This document shows, one piece after another, positions 21,072 to 31,650 of a stretch of 64,000 bases of DNA. The stretch spans positions 586,424-650,423 of the forward strand of contig FJOG01000021.1 of the NCBI GenBank assembly GCA_900073065.1, read 5' to 3'. The notes beneath the pieces were generated by a model. It was not told the origin of the DNA, did no database searches, and was given only the letters and a program-made list of their open reading frames with translations. The first letter of the stretch is position 1. Each line of letters begins with the position of its first letter. Position numbers and translations under genes: made by a program. Source of the stretch: Phialocephala subalpina (Eukaryota > Ascomycota > Leotiomycetes > Helotiales > Mollisiaceae).

Positions 21072-23692
21072 ATGGAGTCGTGGCATCTATCATACCCAGG
21101 GTCATCAGGACTCCCATCTGCCTACAACCCCGCAAGCAACCTACTCGAACAATCCGCGCCGCTATTCAGTTCGCACACGGTCCTACCACCCACAGCCAGG
21201 CCAAATGTGCCTCGAAAATATACGGCAGAAGACTGGATCGTCCAGAAATCGGAGATTACAAAGCTGTATAACGGTAATTCTCTGAAACTTGTAAGAGAAC
21301 TCATGAGAGAACACCATGGACTGGATGCGACGTGAGGAATTCTCTTTCTATCTTTCTCCCTTTCTCCCTTTCTACTGCCTAGGTGGCCAGCGGCTAATGG
21401 GATGTTAGTGCGAAGCAATACCAAGACCGAATCACGAAATGGGGTCTTGACAAGAACATCAAGACTACGGAGATGGAAGCCATGATAAGGAAAGAGCAGG
21501 AACGAGCCTTGATGAATAAACCTTCTGCCTTCCGAGTCCGAAAACGACCTGTCAGCCAGAAAAAGATCGACCGATATAAACATGAACACCCTGAGCAACT
21601 CGATTCAACTAATGATGGAGATATCGATATGAACATTGACTCAGCTGGTATTATTGACGTCTTTGCCAAGCCTTACTGCGTTCCATGAAATAGCTAACCA
21701 TATGTGTATAGCTACCCCTGCTTGCATCAGCGTATATACACCCTCAAACACAGGGCCTCAGACACCGTTTGCGGCCCCAAGCCCACACGAAAATTCAGGC
21801 GGATATTCTGCTAGAAGCCCACAACCTTTTTTTACATACCAAACCCAGACTGCCACTTCGGACAATCTCGACCAACAAACCCCAGACCCACCTTCAATTT
21901 CAAGCAATCCCTCTCTATTCTCGAGTCCATCAACACCACGCCCGCATACCACTCACGNNNNNNNNNNNNNNNNNNNNNNNNNNNNNNNNNNNNNNNNNNN
22001 NNNNNNNNNNNNNNNNNNNNNNNNNNNNNNNNNNNNNNNNNNNNNNNNNNNNNNNNNNNNNNNNNNNNNNNNNNNNNNNNNNNNNNNNNNNNNNNNNNNN
22101 NNNNNNNNNNNNNNNNNNNNNNNNNNNNNNNNNNNNNNNNNNNNNNNNNNNNNNNNNNNNNNNNNNNNNNNNNNNNNNNNNNNNNNNNNNNNNNNNNNNN
22201 NNNNNNNNNNNNNNNNNNNNNNNNNNNNNNNNNNNNNNNNNNNNNNNNNNNNNNNNNNNNNNNNNNNNNNNNNNNNNNNNNNNNNNNNNNNNNNNNNNNN
22301 NNNNNNNNNNNNNNNNNNNNNNNNNNNNNNNNNNNNNNNNNNNNNNNNNNNNNNNNNNNNNNNNNNNNNNNNNNNNNNNNNNNNNNNNNNNNNNNNNNNN
22401 NNNNNNNNNNNNNNNNNNNNNNNNNNNNNNNNNNNNNNNNNNNNNNNNNNNNNNNNNNNNNNNNNNNNNNNNNNNNNNNNNNNNNNNNNNNNNNNNNNNN
22501 NNNNNNNNNNNNNNNNNNNNNNNNNNNNNNNNNNNNNNNNNNNNATCTGATGGAGAACCCTGCCTCCTTCACTCCACATCCGCAAATCTCGTCCCCTACC
22601 TTATCAATAGCTAGCATTCTTCGAGCTACAAAAAGCACTTTCATGGGGCAGAGCCCAGCTATTGCTCCTCGAACTTTGCCAGTCTTCTCCCAAGCTACTT
22701 CGCAAACCTCAGATGGCTTTCAAACTCAAGCTAGGGCGCCCCTATTCAATATTTCTAGCGCCGCCGTACAGACACAAACGGAACCCAATATGGCCGCGCC
22801 CGCCCAAGGCAGATACATGCAAGCGGAGGAGGACCAACTCCGGGAGGAGCTACCTGTAATAGAATTCATGTTTGGTAAATCTCACTGGGAATATTTGGAC
22901 AAATCGACGCGCATAGCCGAGGTACTTCTCAATCAAGGCAGATACAGGTCTGCAGAAGAGATCATTCGGATATCCATTTCGGCATACGAAACTGAGAATG
23001 GAGACGATATTTACAAAATCCAAGCATTGAATACCCTAGGCCCAATACTACATTCTCAAGGGTTGTATACTCGAGCTGAGAAAATTAATGCGAGAACACT
23101 TCAATCCGCAAGACGTCTTTTAGGACGGGACCATCCTTCTACGCTAGAAAGTATGGGCAACCTGGCTATGGCGTATTGGGGGCAGGGACGATGGAAGGAA
23201 GCTGAAGACCTAGAAGTGCAAGTGATGAAGACACGCATAAGGGTGCTAGGGCCAGAGCATCCTGATACGTTAACGGGTATGGGCAACTTGGCCTTAATAT
23301 ACACAAATCTGGGACGGTGGAAAGAAGCTGAAGACCTAGAATTGCAAGCGATGGAGACAAGCATAAGAGTGCTAGGGCCAGAGCATCCTTATACGTTAAT
23401 AAGTATAGGCAACTTGGCCTCAATATACACAGGTCTAGGACGGTTGAAAGAAGCTGAAGACCTAGAAGTGCAAGTGATGGAGATAGGCATAAGAGTGCTA
23501 GGGCCAGAGCATCCTGATACGTTATTGAGCATGGCAAAGCTAGCTTCCATTTGGAAAAGGCACGGACGACATGAAGATGCCCTCGAGCTAATGAATGAGT
23601 CTGCGCAGCTACAAACTCGTATCTTGGGACCTAATCATCCCAGAACTTTGTCTTCAAATAAAAGACTTCTTGAGTGGCGGACAAAAGGATAA
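21072..23692 (+). CDS. Clr5-domain protein with C-terminal TPR repeats
   Basis: Exons 21072-21331 and 21409-21647, then a long exon from 21712 that enters an assembly gap (21958-22544) and continues to 23692. The N-terminus has a Clr5 domain: an aromatic start (DWIVQKSEITKLY), then SLKLVRELMREHHGLDAT and KQYQDRITKWGLDKN, the last two spliced together across intron 1. A basic stretch (RVRKRPVSQKK) and a Pro/Ser/Thr-rich linker follow. Past the gap lie TPR units of 42 aa of the kinesin-light-chain type, with landmarks GRWKEAEDLE, RVLGPEHPDTL and GNLA.IY. Clr5 is thought to bind nucleic acid or chromatin, and TPRs bind proteins. As sized, the gap puts the two halves in different frames, so its length is inexact or it hides an intron. 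It could also hide a boundary between two genes. AT-rich sequence starts right after the stop. Confidence 0.7.
21958..22544. other. Assembly gap (N run)
   Basis: 587 unknown bases inside the linker region of the Clr5-TPR gene. Confidence 1.
23190..23545 (+). repeat. Near-identical 126-bp coding repeats
   Basis: Three successive TPR units repeat at a 126-bp period. The string GTGCTAGGGCCAGAGCATCC recurs three times (about 23243, 23369 and 23495), and GAAGCTGAAGACCTAGAA also recurs. The DNA-level identity is far higher than between the flanking, older TPR units, which points to recent unit duplication or gene conversion. Confidence 0.8.
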
Positions 23693-23699
23693 ATACTTG

Positions 23700-24015
23700 A
23701 TACTTTATGTAACGAAAGTTTGGGTATATAATAAAATAGATTAAATAAAAATAAAAATAAAAAAGTTTTATCAAGTTTTAAAGATTCTAACGAGATAAAT
23801 TGTATTTAATATAATATAATATATTAGATTACTTTATCTTATTATTATTAAAATTATTTTATTTTATCAAAACTTTATTTTTTTATTTATAATTTATTCT
23901 TATTATATATTATTAAAATAATTATATTCCTTTAATAATAAATAGAATAATATTTTATTCCAAATATTATGTTAATTAACCCTTTTTTTAAATTTTAAAT
24001 ATTATAATTCTAAAT
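23700..24015. repeat. AT-rich island
   Basis: About 315 bp of nearly pure A/T between the Clr5-TPR stop and the aldolase fragment. It is probably a RIP-degraded insertion, since the aldolase frame begins abruptly at its right border. Confidence 0.65.
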
Positions 24016-24500
24016 TATCTTGGAGAGGAGATCATTAAGCTTTGTAAGATATGCAGCCGGATTGGAATGGCGTTCGTGAAGATGTCAACTGGTTATGGAT
24101 TCACTAAGCAGGCAAGTGGAGAGTACAATTACAAGGGAGCTATCATCCCTCACTTGGAGTTGATGAAGAAGCACGTTAGTCCAAATGTGCAGGTCAAGAC
24201 CGCAGGAGTGGTCAGAACACCGGATGATTTGTTGAGAATGAGGGCACTAGGTATCACGAGAGTCGGGGCTACGGCGATGGAAGCGATACTTGACGAAGCT
24301 GTGAGAAGGGGTATTGTGAACGAGAAAGCGAAGGTTGAAGTCAAGTGGCGAGGCGGAGCGAGGACAATTTGGTATTTTCTCATCGGACTAATTTCCAAAG
24401 AGCAGCGAAAACAACAACGACCATGGTATCTTCCTTTCCATCCCCAATTTCCTCCCCTTTCCCACCCATCGTCCCTTCCGTCATTCGTCTCATATTGAAA
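24016..24500 (+). pseudogene. Deoxyribose-phosphate aldolase, C-terminal fragment
   Basis: From about 24019 the frame reads EEIIKLCKICSRIGMAFVKM, STGYGFTKQASGEYNYKGA, VQVKTAGVVRTPDDLLRMRA and ITRVGATAMEAILDEA. This is the second half of a DeoC-type aldolase (2-deoxyribose-5-phosphate to glyceraldehyde-3-phosphate and acetaldehyde). Both conserved lysine regions, AFVKMSTGYGF and VKTAG, are present, including the Schiff-base lysine. The first half of the barrel, usually 120 or more residues, is missing because AT-rich DNA replaces it. The frame runs on past the expected C-terminus to about 24498. An active enzyme is not possible without the N-terminal half. Confidence 0.8.
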
Positions 24501-24754
24501 CAAAACCAAGTACAAGGAATCTATACAGACAACACACATAGAACATATGTTATTAAACATTTTCATTGAACAGACTCTAACACGAGAAAGGCAAAACCTG
24601 GTATCTTCATCAATCTCACAATCAACAAATAATCAAAACAATAATAAACACCTCGCTCAGCAATGGTAAAGGTGGAAGCAAAATCGAAAACAGAACAGTT
24701 CGTGCATTCATCTCATCTCATCAACCTCAACCATCTCGTCTCCATTCGTCAAAC

Positions 24755-25870
24755 TTATTGAAAATACTGGATATAAGCAGCCATTTGTAGAATAGATGCC
24801 ACATCTGGAGATGCAGGCGATTGCGGTGTCTCGGGAGTCTTATCTGTCTTGCTCGGCTTAGCGGCTTTCGATGACGAGCCACCAAATGGTCAAAGGTATC
24901 TCCGGACACTTGATCGCTTGGTAGATGTTGGTGTACTGGCCGACGTCGGTGTCGTAGGAGTATCTGCAGCTGGAGATGCAATTTCTGCTGGCTTGCTTGT
25001 ATCGATTGGTTTAGGTGCCCCGGGAGTGGGCTTGTCATCGGTCTTTGGGGCAGGGGTAGAGGACTTCACGTTCTCAACGGACTTGACGGTCACGGGTATT
25101 GGGCGTGGATTCTCGGCGGTAGCTCATTTCTGGGGCTTTAGGAGCAGTGGGCTCTGATGGTGGGGGGATGACTGGCTCAGCCTCTTTTGCGACCACTGGT
25201 TCTGGATCTTTGACTAGTTCCGAGGCTTTTACTGACTCGGCCCTTAACCGGCTCGACGATGTGTGAAGCAATAGGTTCCGGTGCCTTCGAAACGACAGGC
25301 TCGACTTCTTTAGCGACAAGACTCAACAGCTGGCTGGGTTGCAGACGTCTGAGAAATAGTTTTTGTGAGTTGCTGAAGCGTCTCGTTTATGCTATCAAGT
25401 TCTGCATCTATGTAAGAAGCTGTGTTCACGGTGGGGTTTGAAGAACGTGGAAGAGGAAGCATACTCTTATGTAAATAATCCACACTCTCTCGAGAAGCGA
25501 TTGTTGGGCTTAGTGGTGCTGTCGTTGGCTCTGGTGCGGAGGAAATGACTTTTGCGACGCTGGCTGTTGCAACTGCGGCGGCGAGAACTGCTGGGACGGC
25601 GATTTCGAATGCCTTGACTTCCGTAGAGGTGGACGGCTCAGGTTCTTGGGGCACGGGTTTGGCCTCTTCGGCTTTCGGCTGTTCGGGCTTTTCTTCGGAT
25701 GGGGTGGCAGGTTGTGAGACATGCTCTACTGTGAATGGAAGTGGAATATCCTTCGAGGCGGGCTCCTTTGGTGTCTCCTTTGCGGCTTTGTCAACTACTG
25801 GCTCCGGGGAGGTCTCTTTTCGTTCCTCCTTTGCTATATCCACTACAGAGCAAGAGGACCCTCGAACTAA
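24755..25870 (-). pseudogene. Pro/Glu/Lys-rich gene with several frame breaks
   Basis: A low-complexity protein (EPVVDKAAKETPKEPASK, EEKPEQPKAEEAKPVPQE) continues across three minus-strand frames. Shifts occur near 25320 (after TQPAVES), 25245 (PVKG to ESVKASELVK) and 25130 (APEMS to PVTVKSVENVK). A TGA at 24892-24890 then interrupts ...SVRRYL before PFGGSSSKAAKPSK, and the frame ends at TAA 24757-24755. The same composition on both sides of each break shows it was one gene. There is one short predicted helix (YIDAELDSINETLQQLTKTI). No start is present: the 5' end stops where a plus-strand fragment begins, near 25870. The function is unknown. Confidence 0.6.
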
Positions 25871-26350
25871 AAATAGAGCACAAGGAAAGTGAAGAGGATC
25901 CTCAATGGAACTCAGAACAAGCATTCTTAGCTGTCATGGGAGGCTTTGTCATCGAGAATGAGTATGTGAACGAAACAAACTCGAAAGTCACCATGCGACG
26001 ACTTGTTACCGCTAACGGGGTTCTCCCATTGGCGAAGCTTGGTGTTATGCCTCCATTGCCCCCGATAATATCAGCGAACGAAGCAAAGCAGACAGCATAG
26101 CAAAATTGTTTGTGCTGTCACAAATCACCTGGTTCGGACTGCAAGTCCTAGGGAGACTTGCCTTGCACCTGCCGGTAACACCACTTAAGATCTACGCTGC
26201 AGTCCATGTAGCATGCACGATAGTCATGTACTTGATATGGATGAAGAAACTGTATGATGTCCGAGGATCCATTGTCCTCAAAGATCCAGGGGCGAAGTTG
26301 ATCGGAGCCCTCTGCAACTTTTATAAAATCATCTCTGAGCTGCATACCAA
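25871..26350 (+). pseudogene. Fragment of a fungal multispanning membrane protein
   Basis: The frame reads EDPQWNSEQAFLAVMGGFVI, then, after a 1-base shift near 26080-26095, IAKLFVLSQITWFGLQVLGR and HVACTIVMYLIWMKKLYDVR. This follows the order of a common unnamed fungal membrane family, which usually has W.HSHF..MGGF, a lysine-rich loop, two helices, and W..KPLDV. The N-terminal half and the C-terminal helices are missing, and the sequence passes straight into another gene fragment. Confidence 0.55.
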
Positions 26351-26361
26351 GGCATTTTCAG

Positions 26362-27353
26362 ACAGACGGAAGGGCTATTATACGGAGCCTAATCGCACAA
26401 TTGCTGCATCAACGATCTTTCGATCTTTCCCTCCTGAGTCAGGAAATCGACTTAGAAGATGTCAGAAAACGCGAACTTGGAACCATGTGTACACTGTTTC
26501 ACTGGCTTGCGCATCGCATCCCTCAAGACCTGACTCTTGTATGTATCATTGACGGCATCTCACACTACGAGAATGCCGATTTTGAGGATGATATGTTGAA
26601 GGTGCTAAGGCTAATGTTGAGTCTTTCGAGAGGTGATAAATCGGGGCCGGTCGTGAAGATACTTGCCACAAGTCCCATGACGACGGATAGTGTGCAAGAG
26701 GAGTTCAAGGGTGATGATGAGTGTTTTGTTTCGATGGCGGAACTACCGGTGACGGGGCCTCAGTTCGGGATATTGGAACTTCAGAGCGGGTTGGGTGTGG
26801 GACGTGAAGACTCGGAGGGTTCGAAAGATGGGAGCGAAGAGACTGATTAAAGAGGAAGATGGATCGAGTTTGAAAGCGAAGATGACCTAGCAGCAAGGTG
26901 GGAAATCAGAGATATCGTTCAGAGGGAAGTTTAGCAGGCTGGGAATTTCAGCGAAATTCCCCTGGAGAGTACCAGCGACCAAATTTCCTCGAAAGTCCGA
27001 CTAGGGAAAAGAAGATATCGATTCTAGGATCACTCAAGAAGATCCAATACTCGGTAGCTCTGAGGGAGCTAGGGAGTGGATTGGAGATCCAAGACTATGC
27101 ATGTTGCCGCGAATAACAGAAAGAGACTTTCGCCATGGCCCACGATCATCTCACAAAGCGACTTGATGCGAGTGCGGGATGTTTCCACGATATTCGGGAC
27201 AGCTTTGCAAAGTTTGACTTTGAGCGGCATGCTGAGAGGGAAATGTATTGTAATGTTGCAGTTGTTCTCATCCATTGGTGGGAGATAATTCTCAACCGAT
27301 TCGAACAGTTTTCGGACGAGGATTTCCAGCTTCCCATTCTTCCCAACTCATGA
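26362..27353 (+). pseudogene. Fragment of a fungal P-loop (NACHT/STAND-like) protein
   Basis: A TTTTCAG acceptor precedes TDGRAIIRSLIAQLLHQRSF, and further on the frame has IPQDLTLVCIIDGISHYENA (Walker-B-like hydrophobic strand plus D), GPVVKILATSP and ECFVSMAELPVTGPQFGILE, ending at TGA 26848. A later frame, CFHDIRDSFAKFDFERHAER through VLIHWWEIIL to 27353, looks like the C-terminus of the same protein. Between the two, about 26850-27150, the frame is broken. The N-terminal part with the Walker A loop is absent. I place the family by general pattern only. Confidence 0.5.
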
Positions 27354-29700
27354 CGTGCTCTCCAATCCAGTATGTAATACCATCCACGACCTCAAGATAC
27401 ATGACTGGGACCTGAATCACAGTCACCCATTCTTTCTTGTCAGATTGAGCAGTCATATCTTTAACGCCCTGCATCACTCGACACTTGTTCGAAAACAACA
27501 CCACCTCGAATTCTCTGCCAACGTAGCTTTGCCAAGTATTTCCTTCTTCATGGGCAGCATCAATGTGGTGGGTATCCTTCTGATCTGTGACTGTCAATGG
27601 AATGCTCCAAGTATTGAATCGAAGTATAGTCGGGAAGAAATCTTGGCTGAGCCCAATGTCAACTAGTGGTTCCGGGAAAGGGTCTCCGACCTTCAGCACG
27701 CGCTCTGTGGAGGGGTCCTCTAGAAAATAGTCGAATTCTTGGAGGCCCGGTAAGATATTTGGACTTGCAAACATGCCTGGTCCGCTGATCTCTTCTGGAT
27801 AGGACAGAAAAGACCACGACGGGATGCCCACTCGGCGTTTGGCATATAGATTCATCTTGCCATTCCATATCAGCGATTTATCGAAGTCACGACTCGGCAT
27901 GCCCCAGTAGAAGCGCAAGTCAAATTCTGGCGCGGCACGTTTTTGCAACCTTGACATGATGCCTGCCAACGCGAAGACAGCATCTGATTCGAACGACATA
28001 TGCCTGGCGGAATACCTCTCTATCAACGAAACATATGCCTCAAAGCTCCATCCCTGGCCCCAAAGATCAGAGCTCGCTAGATCAGGGGCAAGTTTGGATT
28101 CCGAGTTATCTGGATTGCGAAGACCATCATCTGGTGGAGGTTCTCGCTCGGACTCGGCTTGGTGATGCATAAATCGACATTGAAAGGAGACATCCTGATG
28201 AGAGAAGACTAGACATCGGCGCGAGAGAAGACTCTCCTGGAACGTCCACGCACGCGTGTTCCAAATGCTTCTTTCCAGCTGCTGACGAAGGGACGGCAGA
28301 TCGCGCATTAGCAAGAATGGTGGGGTTCCAAATTTCTCGACTGCGGGAGCTGGTTGACGAGTACCTGGTCGAACACCAGGAAGTCCTGCGTTGCTGTCTG
28401 TGCCTGAAGCAGCAACTAGGGTAGCGTAGGCGTTGGAGTATATAAGGTCCATTCGTTGAATGTCTGCCAATTTCGCGTCTTTGTCTTCCTGGTTGATGCA
28501 AATATAATCAATCCACAAATAACGCTCCCCAAGCCGTTTTACCAGGAGCATTGCGTCTTTCAAAGTGAGATGCAGAGATTCGGGGTCGTAGGTGCCGTTA
28601 GCATGGTCTACTTTCATTGAATCTTCGGCGTTGCCCCAAAGATAGCTCAGCGTAAAGTACCTCGTCGACATCGGAAGCTGCACCAGTTGATCAACTTCCA
28701 AATCCATCAGAGTCAGGATTTCGTTCTCAGAGCCGGTTGGCATTTGGCACAACTCCCCATGATCCTCACATCCCGCCAGCATACGAGTGATATATCCTAA
28801 ATCAACTTCATCTGAGTATTGCAGGTCCTCTGGACATAGCGTTCCAGCTGGTGCCGCCGGCCCGAAAATGTTGATATTGCCAAGACCCTGCGGCTTGGAC
28901 CATTCATACTTCTTGGCCCTCATGTACTCATAGGTTGTCTTCAAACCAGCGATGGTGGCTTCGAAAAAGGCGGGTTCCGGATGGTCGATCTGTTTAGCTT
29001 TGCGCAGGTTAATAGGGAAGATATTAATGTCCGTCCGGGACTTCGAGCGCGTGAAGAAGCGATCACGATACATGTCCCTTTCATCCCACGTTTCGTCTAT
29101 CCCTACGGAGAAAGTGTTGTGGTTTAATTCTCCTTCAGCCCATGACATTAGGCGACCGCCAACACAGAACTGATGCCATACTTCAGACGTGAAGTAATCC
29201 CAATGGGGCTTCCGATATCCGCTTCGTAGATCGGAGACCACTTCGCCCTCTCTGTCTCGTATGTAGCTTGGCTGCCCATCCATCTGCCTCCATGAATTGT
29301 CGAGCATATCCCAGATCATTCTACACAGCGAACATGTGCTCTTGTTGGAATCGATCCGGCTCACTTCAAGTATACCGCATGGTTCAAATGTGGGTCCGGC
29401 TGTGGAGGACATAATTGTAGCAAAGTCAGTGCGCATGCACCTCTCACACAGCGAACCATCTGTGATATCGATCACGAGGGCGTCGGGAGGTGGTGTCGTA
29501 GGAGGCTCCTTGCGCTCCAATCTCGACGTCTCCTCTGCTATGTCCGACAGAGAAAGACGCGTTATTCCGGTGACCAGCTTCGATTTGCTAACGATATTAA
29601 TAGTGGATCGAGACAGTGACGTCTCAGAAGGCGAGTCCAGTTCCGAGCCATTGCTCACTTTCTCGTCCGGCTTCGGTTGGGATGGGCCTTCTTCAGACAT
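27292..29700 (-). CDS. HET-domain protein
   Basis: Single-exon protein of 802 aa with the heterokaryon-incompatibility (HET) domain. This fungal domain is tied to nonself recognition and programmed cell death when triggered. An N-terminal module has paired cysteines (LCERC, residues about 85-88, and CSLC, 123-126), as in many HET proteins. The HET core runs from YFTLSYLWG (about 348-356) through RYLWIDYICINQED and NAYATLVAASG to NTRAWTFQESLLSRRCL. A C-terminal GIPSWSFLSY also matches the family. The start is the ATG at 29700; the open frame extends 28 codons upstream but without ATG. The gene is intact. Its 3' end overlaps the convergent P-loop fragment by about 60 bp. Partner and trigger are unknown. 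Confidence 0.92.
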   Translation of the reverse strand: MSEEGPSQPKPDEKVSNGSELDSPSETSLSRSTINIVSKSKLVTGITRLSLSDIAEETSRLERKEPPTTPPPDALVIDITDGSLCERCMRTDFATIMSSTAGPTFEPCGILEVSRIDSNKSTCSLCRMIWDMLDNSWRQMDGQPSYIRDREGEVVSDLRSGYRKPHWDYFTSEVWHQFCVGGRLMSWAEGELNHNTFSVGIDETWDERDMYRDRFFTRSKSRTDINIFPINLRKAKQIDHPEPAFFEATIAGLKTTYEYMRAKKYEWSKPQGLGNINIFGPAAPAGTLCPEDLQYSDEVDLGYITRMLAGCEDHGELCQMPTGSENEILTLMDLEVDQLVQLPMSTRYFTLSYLWGNAEDSMKVDHANGTYDPESLHLTLKDAMLLVKRLGERYLWIDYICINQEDKDAKLADIQRMDLIYSNAYATLVAASGTDSNAGLPGVRPGTRQPAPAVEKFGTPPFLLMRDLPSLRQQLERSIWNTRAWTFQESLLSRRCLVFSHQDVSFQCRFMHHQAESEREPPPDDGLRNPDNSESKLAPDLASSDLWGQGWSFEAYVSLIERYSARHMSFESDAVFALAGIMSRLQKRAAPEFDLRFYWGMPSRDFDKSLIWNGKMNLYAKRRVGIPSWSFLSYPEEISGPGMFASPNILPGLQEFDYFLEDPSTERVLKVGDPFPEPLVDIGLSQDFFPTILRFNTWSIPLTVTDQKDTHHIDAAHEEGNTWQSYVGREFEVVLFSNKCRVMQGVKDMTAQSDKKEWVTVIQVPVMYLEVVDGITYWIGEHVMSWEEWEAGNPRPKTVRIG

Positions 29701-30382
29701 CGTTGGTCGTCGTAGCGGGCAACTCAAGGATGTAAAGTGGCTGCGAACGCCTCTGGTGTTCAATTCAACCGCTCGGTGGTCCAAATCAGGTGTCGAGAGG
29801 TTGGTTGAATCTGTGAACCGATATATGGAAGAAAAAACTCATCCAGATACATCCTTCGGTTTAATCGACTGAACGAGGCGCAGTTTGCCAGTGAAGGAGC
29901 TGCATAGGGTCAGACTGGGATTTCGGTATCCCATTTGGGACAGTGCATGCGATGACCGGGAGCTTTCGTTCTCCGACTTCCTGAGCTCCCCCAGTTGAAG
30001 CACTCGATTAAAAGCAGATAACAGTGCGCTGGGAAAACCGTTGCTGGGGCTCGTCGATGGGGATAGGAAGTCCGAACAACAGCTGGAGAACAGCGCTGCA
30101 CGTTCTGGCAACAAACAAGCAAACCCCAGCGTTCAAGTGGAGATTTTTGTTGTACGAATTGATTTTGATATGATATCACACTTGCAATATCATCATATAG
30201 ATCAGGCGGTAGCGAAAGCAAGAAAAGAGTCGTGACAAGAAAGAAGGAGGAAGGATGTTGGTGGCAGCCGTGGCAAGAAGCGACCCCGCGAGGCCGCCTA
30301 ACTTTAACCTTAAACCGTCTGAACCTTGTGACTCCAAGCATGCTTCTGCAAATACACGTCTTCCTCTCGACAACAGCGCAGC
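29701..30382. promoter_or_regulatory. Divergent intergenic region (HET / F-box-like)
   Basis: About 680 bp that must carry the promoters of both the minus-strand HET gene and the plus-strand F-box-like gene. No further gene is supported. Confidence 0.4.
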
Positions 30383-31360
30383 ATGCCTGCGAACCAAGAT
30401 AGAAAGTCTCTGCCTCTTGAGATTATTCTCAATGTCATCGACTTCGTCACACCGACCTCAAACACGTCGCCCATCGCATTAGTACCCGGGCATCCAACGA
30501 CAAAGACCATCCTCTCCCTCACGCTCACATCGCGAGCCATCCACCCCGTCGCTCGCCGCCTTCTCTATGCAAATTGCATGTACATCCACACCTCGAAACG
30601 ACTCTCACTTCTGGTGAGAACATTGACAAAACCTCACGACCTCTACCAACCCTCCGAGTCTGCCAAAGACATTCTTCCATGCATCACTTCCCTCTACCTA
30701 CGCCCATTCCCATTGAAGTACGACCCCTCAAGTCTCGATTTCCCTACATCTTTGAAGGTCGAACAGCTCTTAAAGCACGCCGGGCCCTACCTCCGCCGCC
30801 TCCTTATCGATATGCCACTCCGAAGCCTCTACCCCGAAGACGACGCCCTCGGCGTGAAACGCATCTTGCGCTCAGCGTTTACCAATCTGCCAGTCTTGGA
30901 GGAGTTTTGCACTGTCCGTGATGAGCTGTTCCTCTCTACAAAGATAATGCACCCGTCAGACGAGCCACATGTCTGGTCTCTGTGGTCGAAATTGCGGACG
31001 CTGGCACTATACAATCCAGCCGTGGATGACGAGCTGTTGCAAGACCTGAAGAATGTACCGAATATTGAAACAGTGGTTTTCACTAGGAGTGATTGCCTCG
31101 AGGAAACCGATATCAAACAAAAGTGGGAAAGGTTACATCGGAATGAGGAGGTGCGGCCAGTGGAGTTCTTGCTGGTGAATGTGGAAGCTGAACATCGGAT
31201 ACCGCTGGGCAAGGACAGGTGGAAGGAGGATGATACTGTGAAGATCAGGGAGCTGAATGTTCCAATCAGCTACTATGGGGATGAGGACGAGATTGTCCTC
31301 TGTCAACAATGGGTCAAGAGGAAGTTTCTATCCGGTGAAGCTGCTGTCAATTGGACATAA
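30383..31360 (+). CDS. F-box-like protein
   Basis: Single-exon protein of 325 aa. The N-terminus LPLEIILNVIDFV, followed about 30 residues later by TILSLTLTSRAIHPVARRLLY, is the typical fungal F-box-like start. Such a start would recruit Skp1 and an SCF ubiquitin ligase. The remainder has leucine-rich segments (LRRLLIDMPLRSLY, SKLRTLALYNP, VPNIETVVF) compatible with a degenerate LRR target-binding part. The ATG at 30383 follows an in-frame-free leader. The target is unknown. The first 400 bp are C-rich and the second half G-rich. Confidence 0.75.
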   Translation: MPANQDRKSLPLEIILNVIDFVTPTSNTSPIALVPGHPTTKTILSLTLTSRAIHPVARRLLYANCMYIHTSKRLSLLVRTLTKPHDLYQPSESAKDILPCITSLYLRPFPLKYDPSSLDFPTSLKVEQLLKHAGPYLRRLLIDMPLRSLYPEDDALGVKRILRSAFTNLPVLEEFCTVRDELFLSTKIMHPSDEPHVWSLWSKLRTLALYNPAVDDELLQDLKNVPNIETVVFTRSDCLEETDIKQKWERLHRNEEVRPVEFLLVNVEAEHRIPLGKDRWKEDDTVKIRELNVPISYYGDEDEIVLCQQWVKRKFLSGEAAVNWT

Positions 31361-31650
31361 TTCACGATTGGTGACCAAAATCTCTGGTAGTTCACGATAT
31401 CAAAAGCACATATGCGGGGATATGAGACGAGGATTATTGCTATTGAGGGACTGGTGTACGACTTTGCATAGGACCATAAACCCATACCTCCAGCAGACGA
31501 TCCGGCGATGCCATGGTATGCATTTAGCCCTGGAAGTCACCTTCATTCAACAAGCCAGAAAATATCACAACACTTTCATGGGCATGTCTTCGGTGCCCAA
31601 ACCCATGCAAAACCCCACGGCGGCACACCCAAAGCTATACAACACCGCAT

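Noticed and set aside
23101..23537. Minus-strand frames over the TPR region
   Set aside because: Shadows of the repeated plus-strand TPR units; the repeats make the opposite strand look repetitive too.
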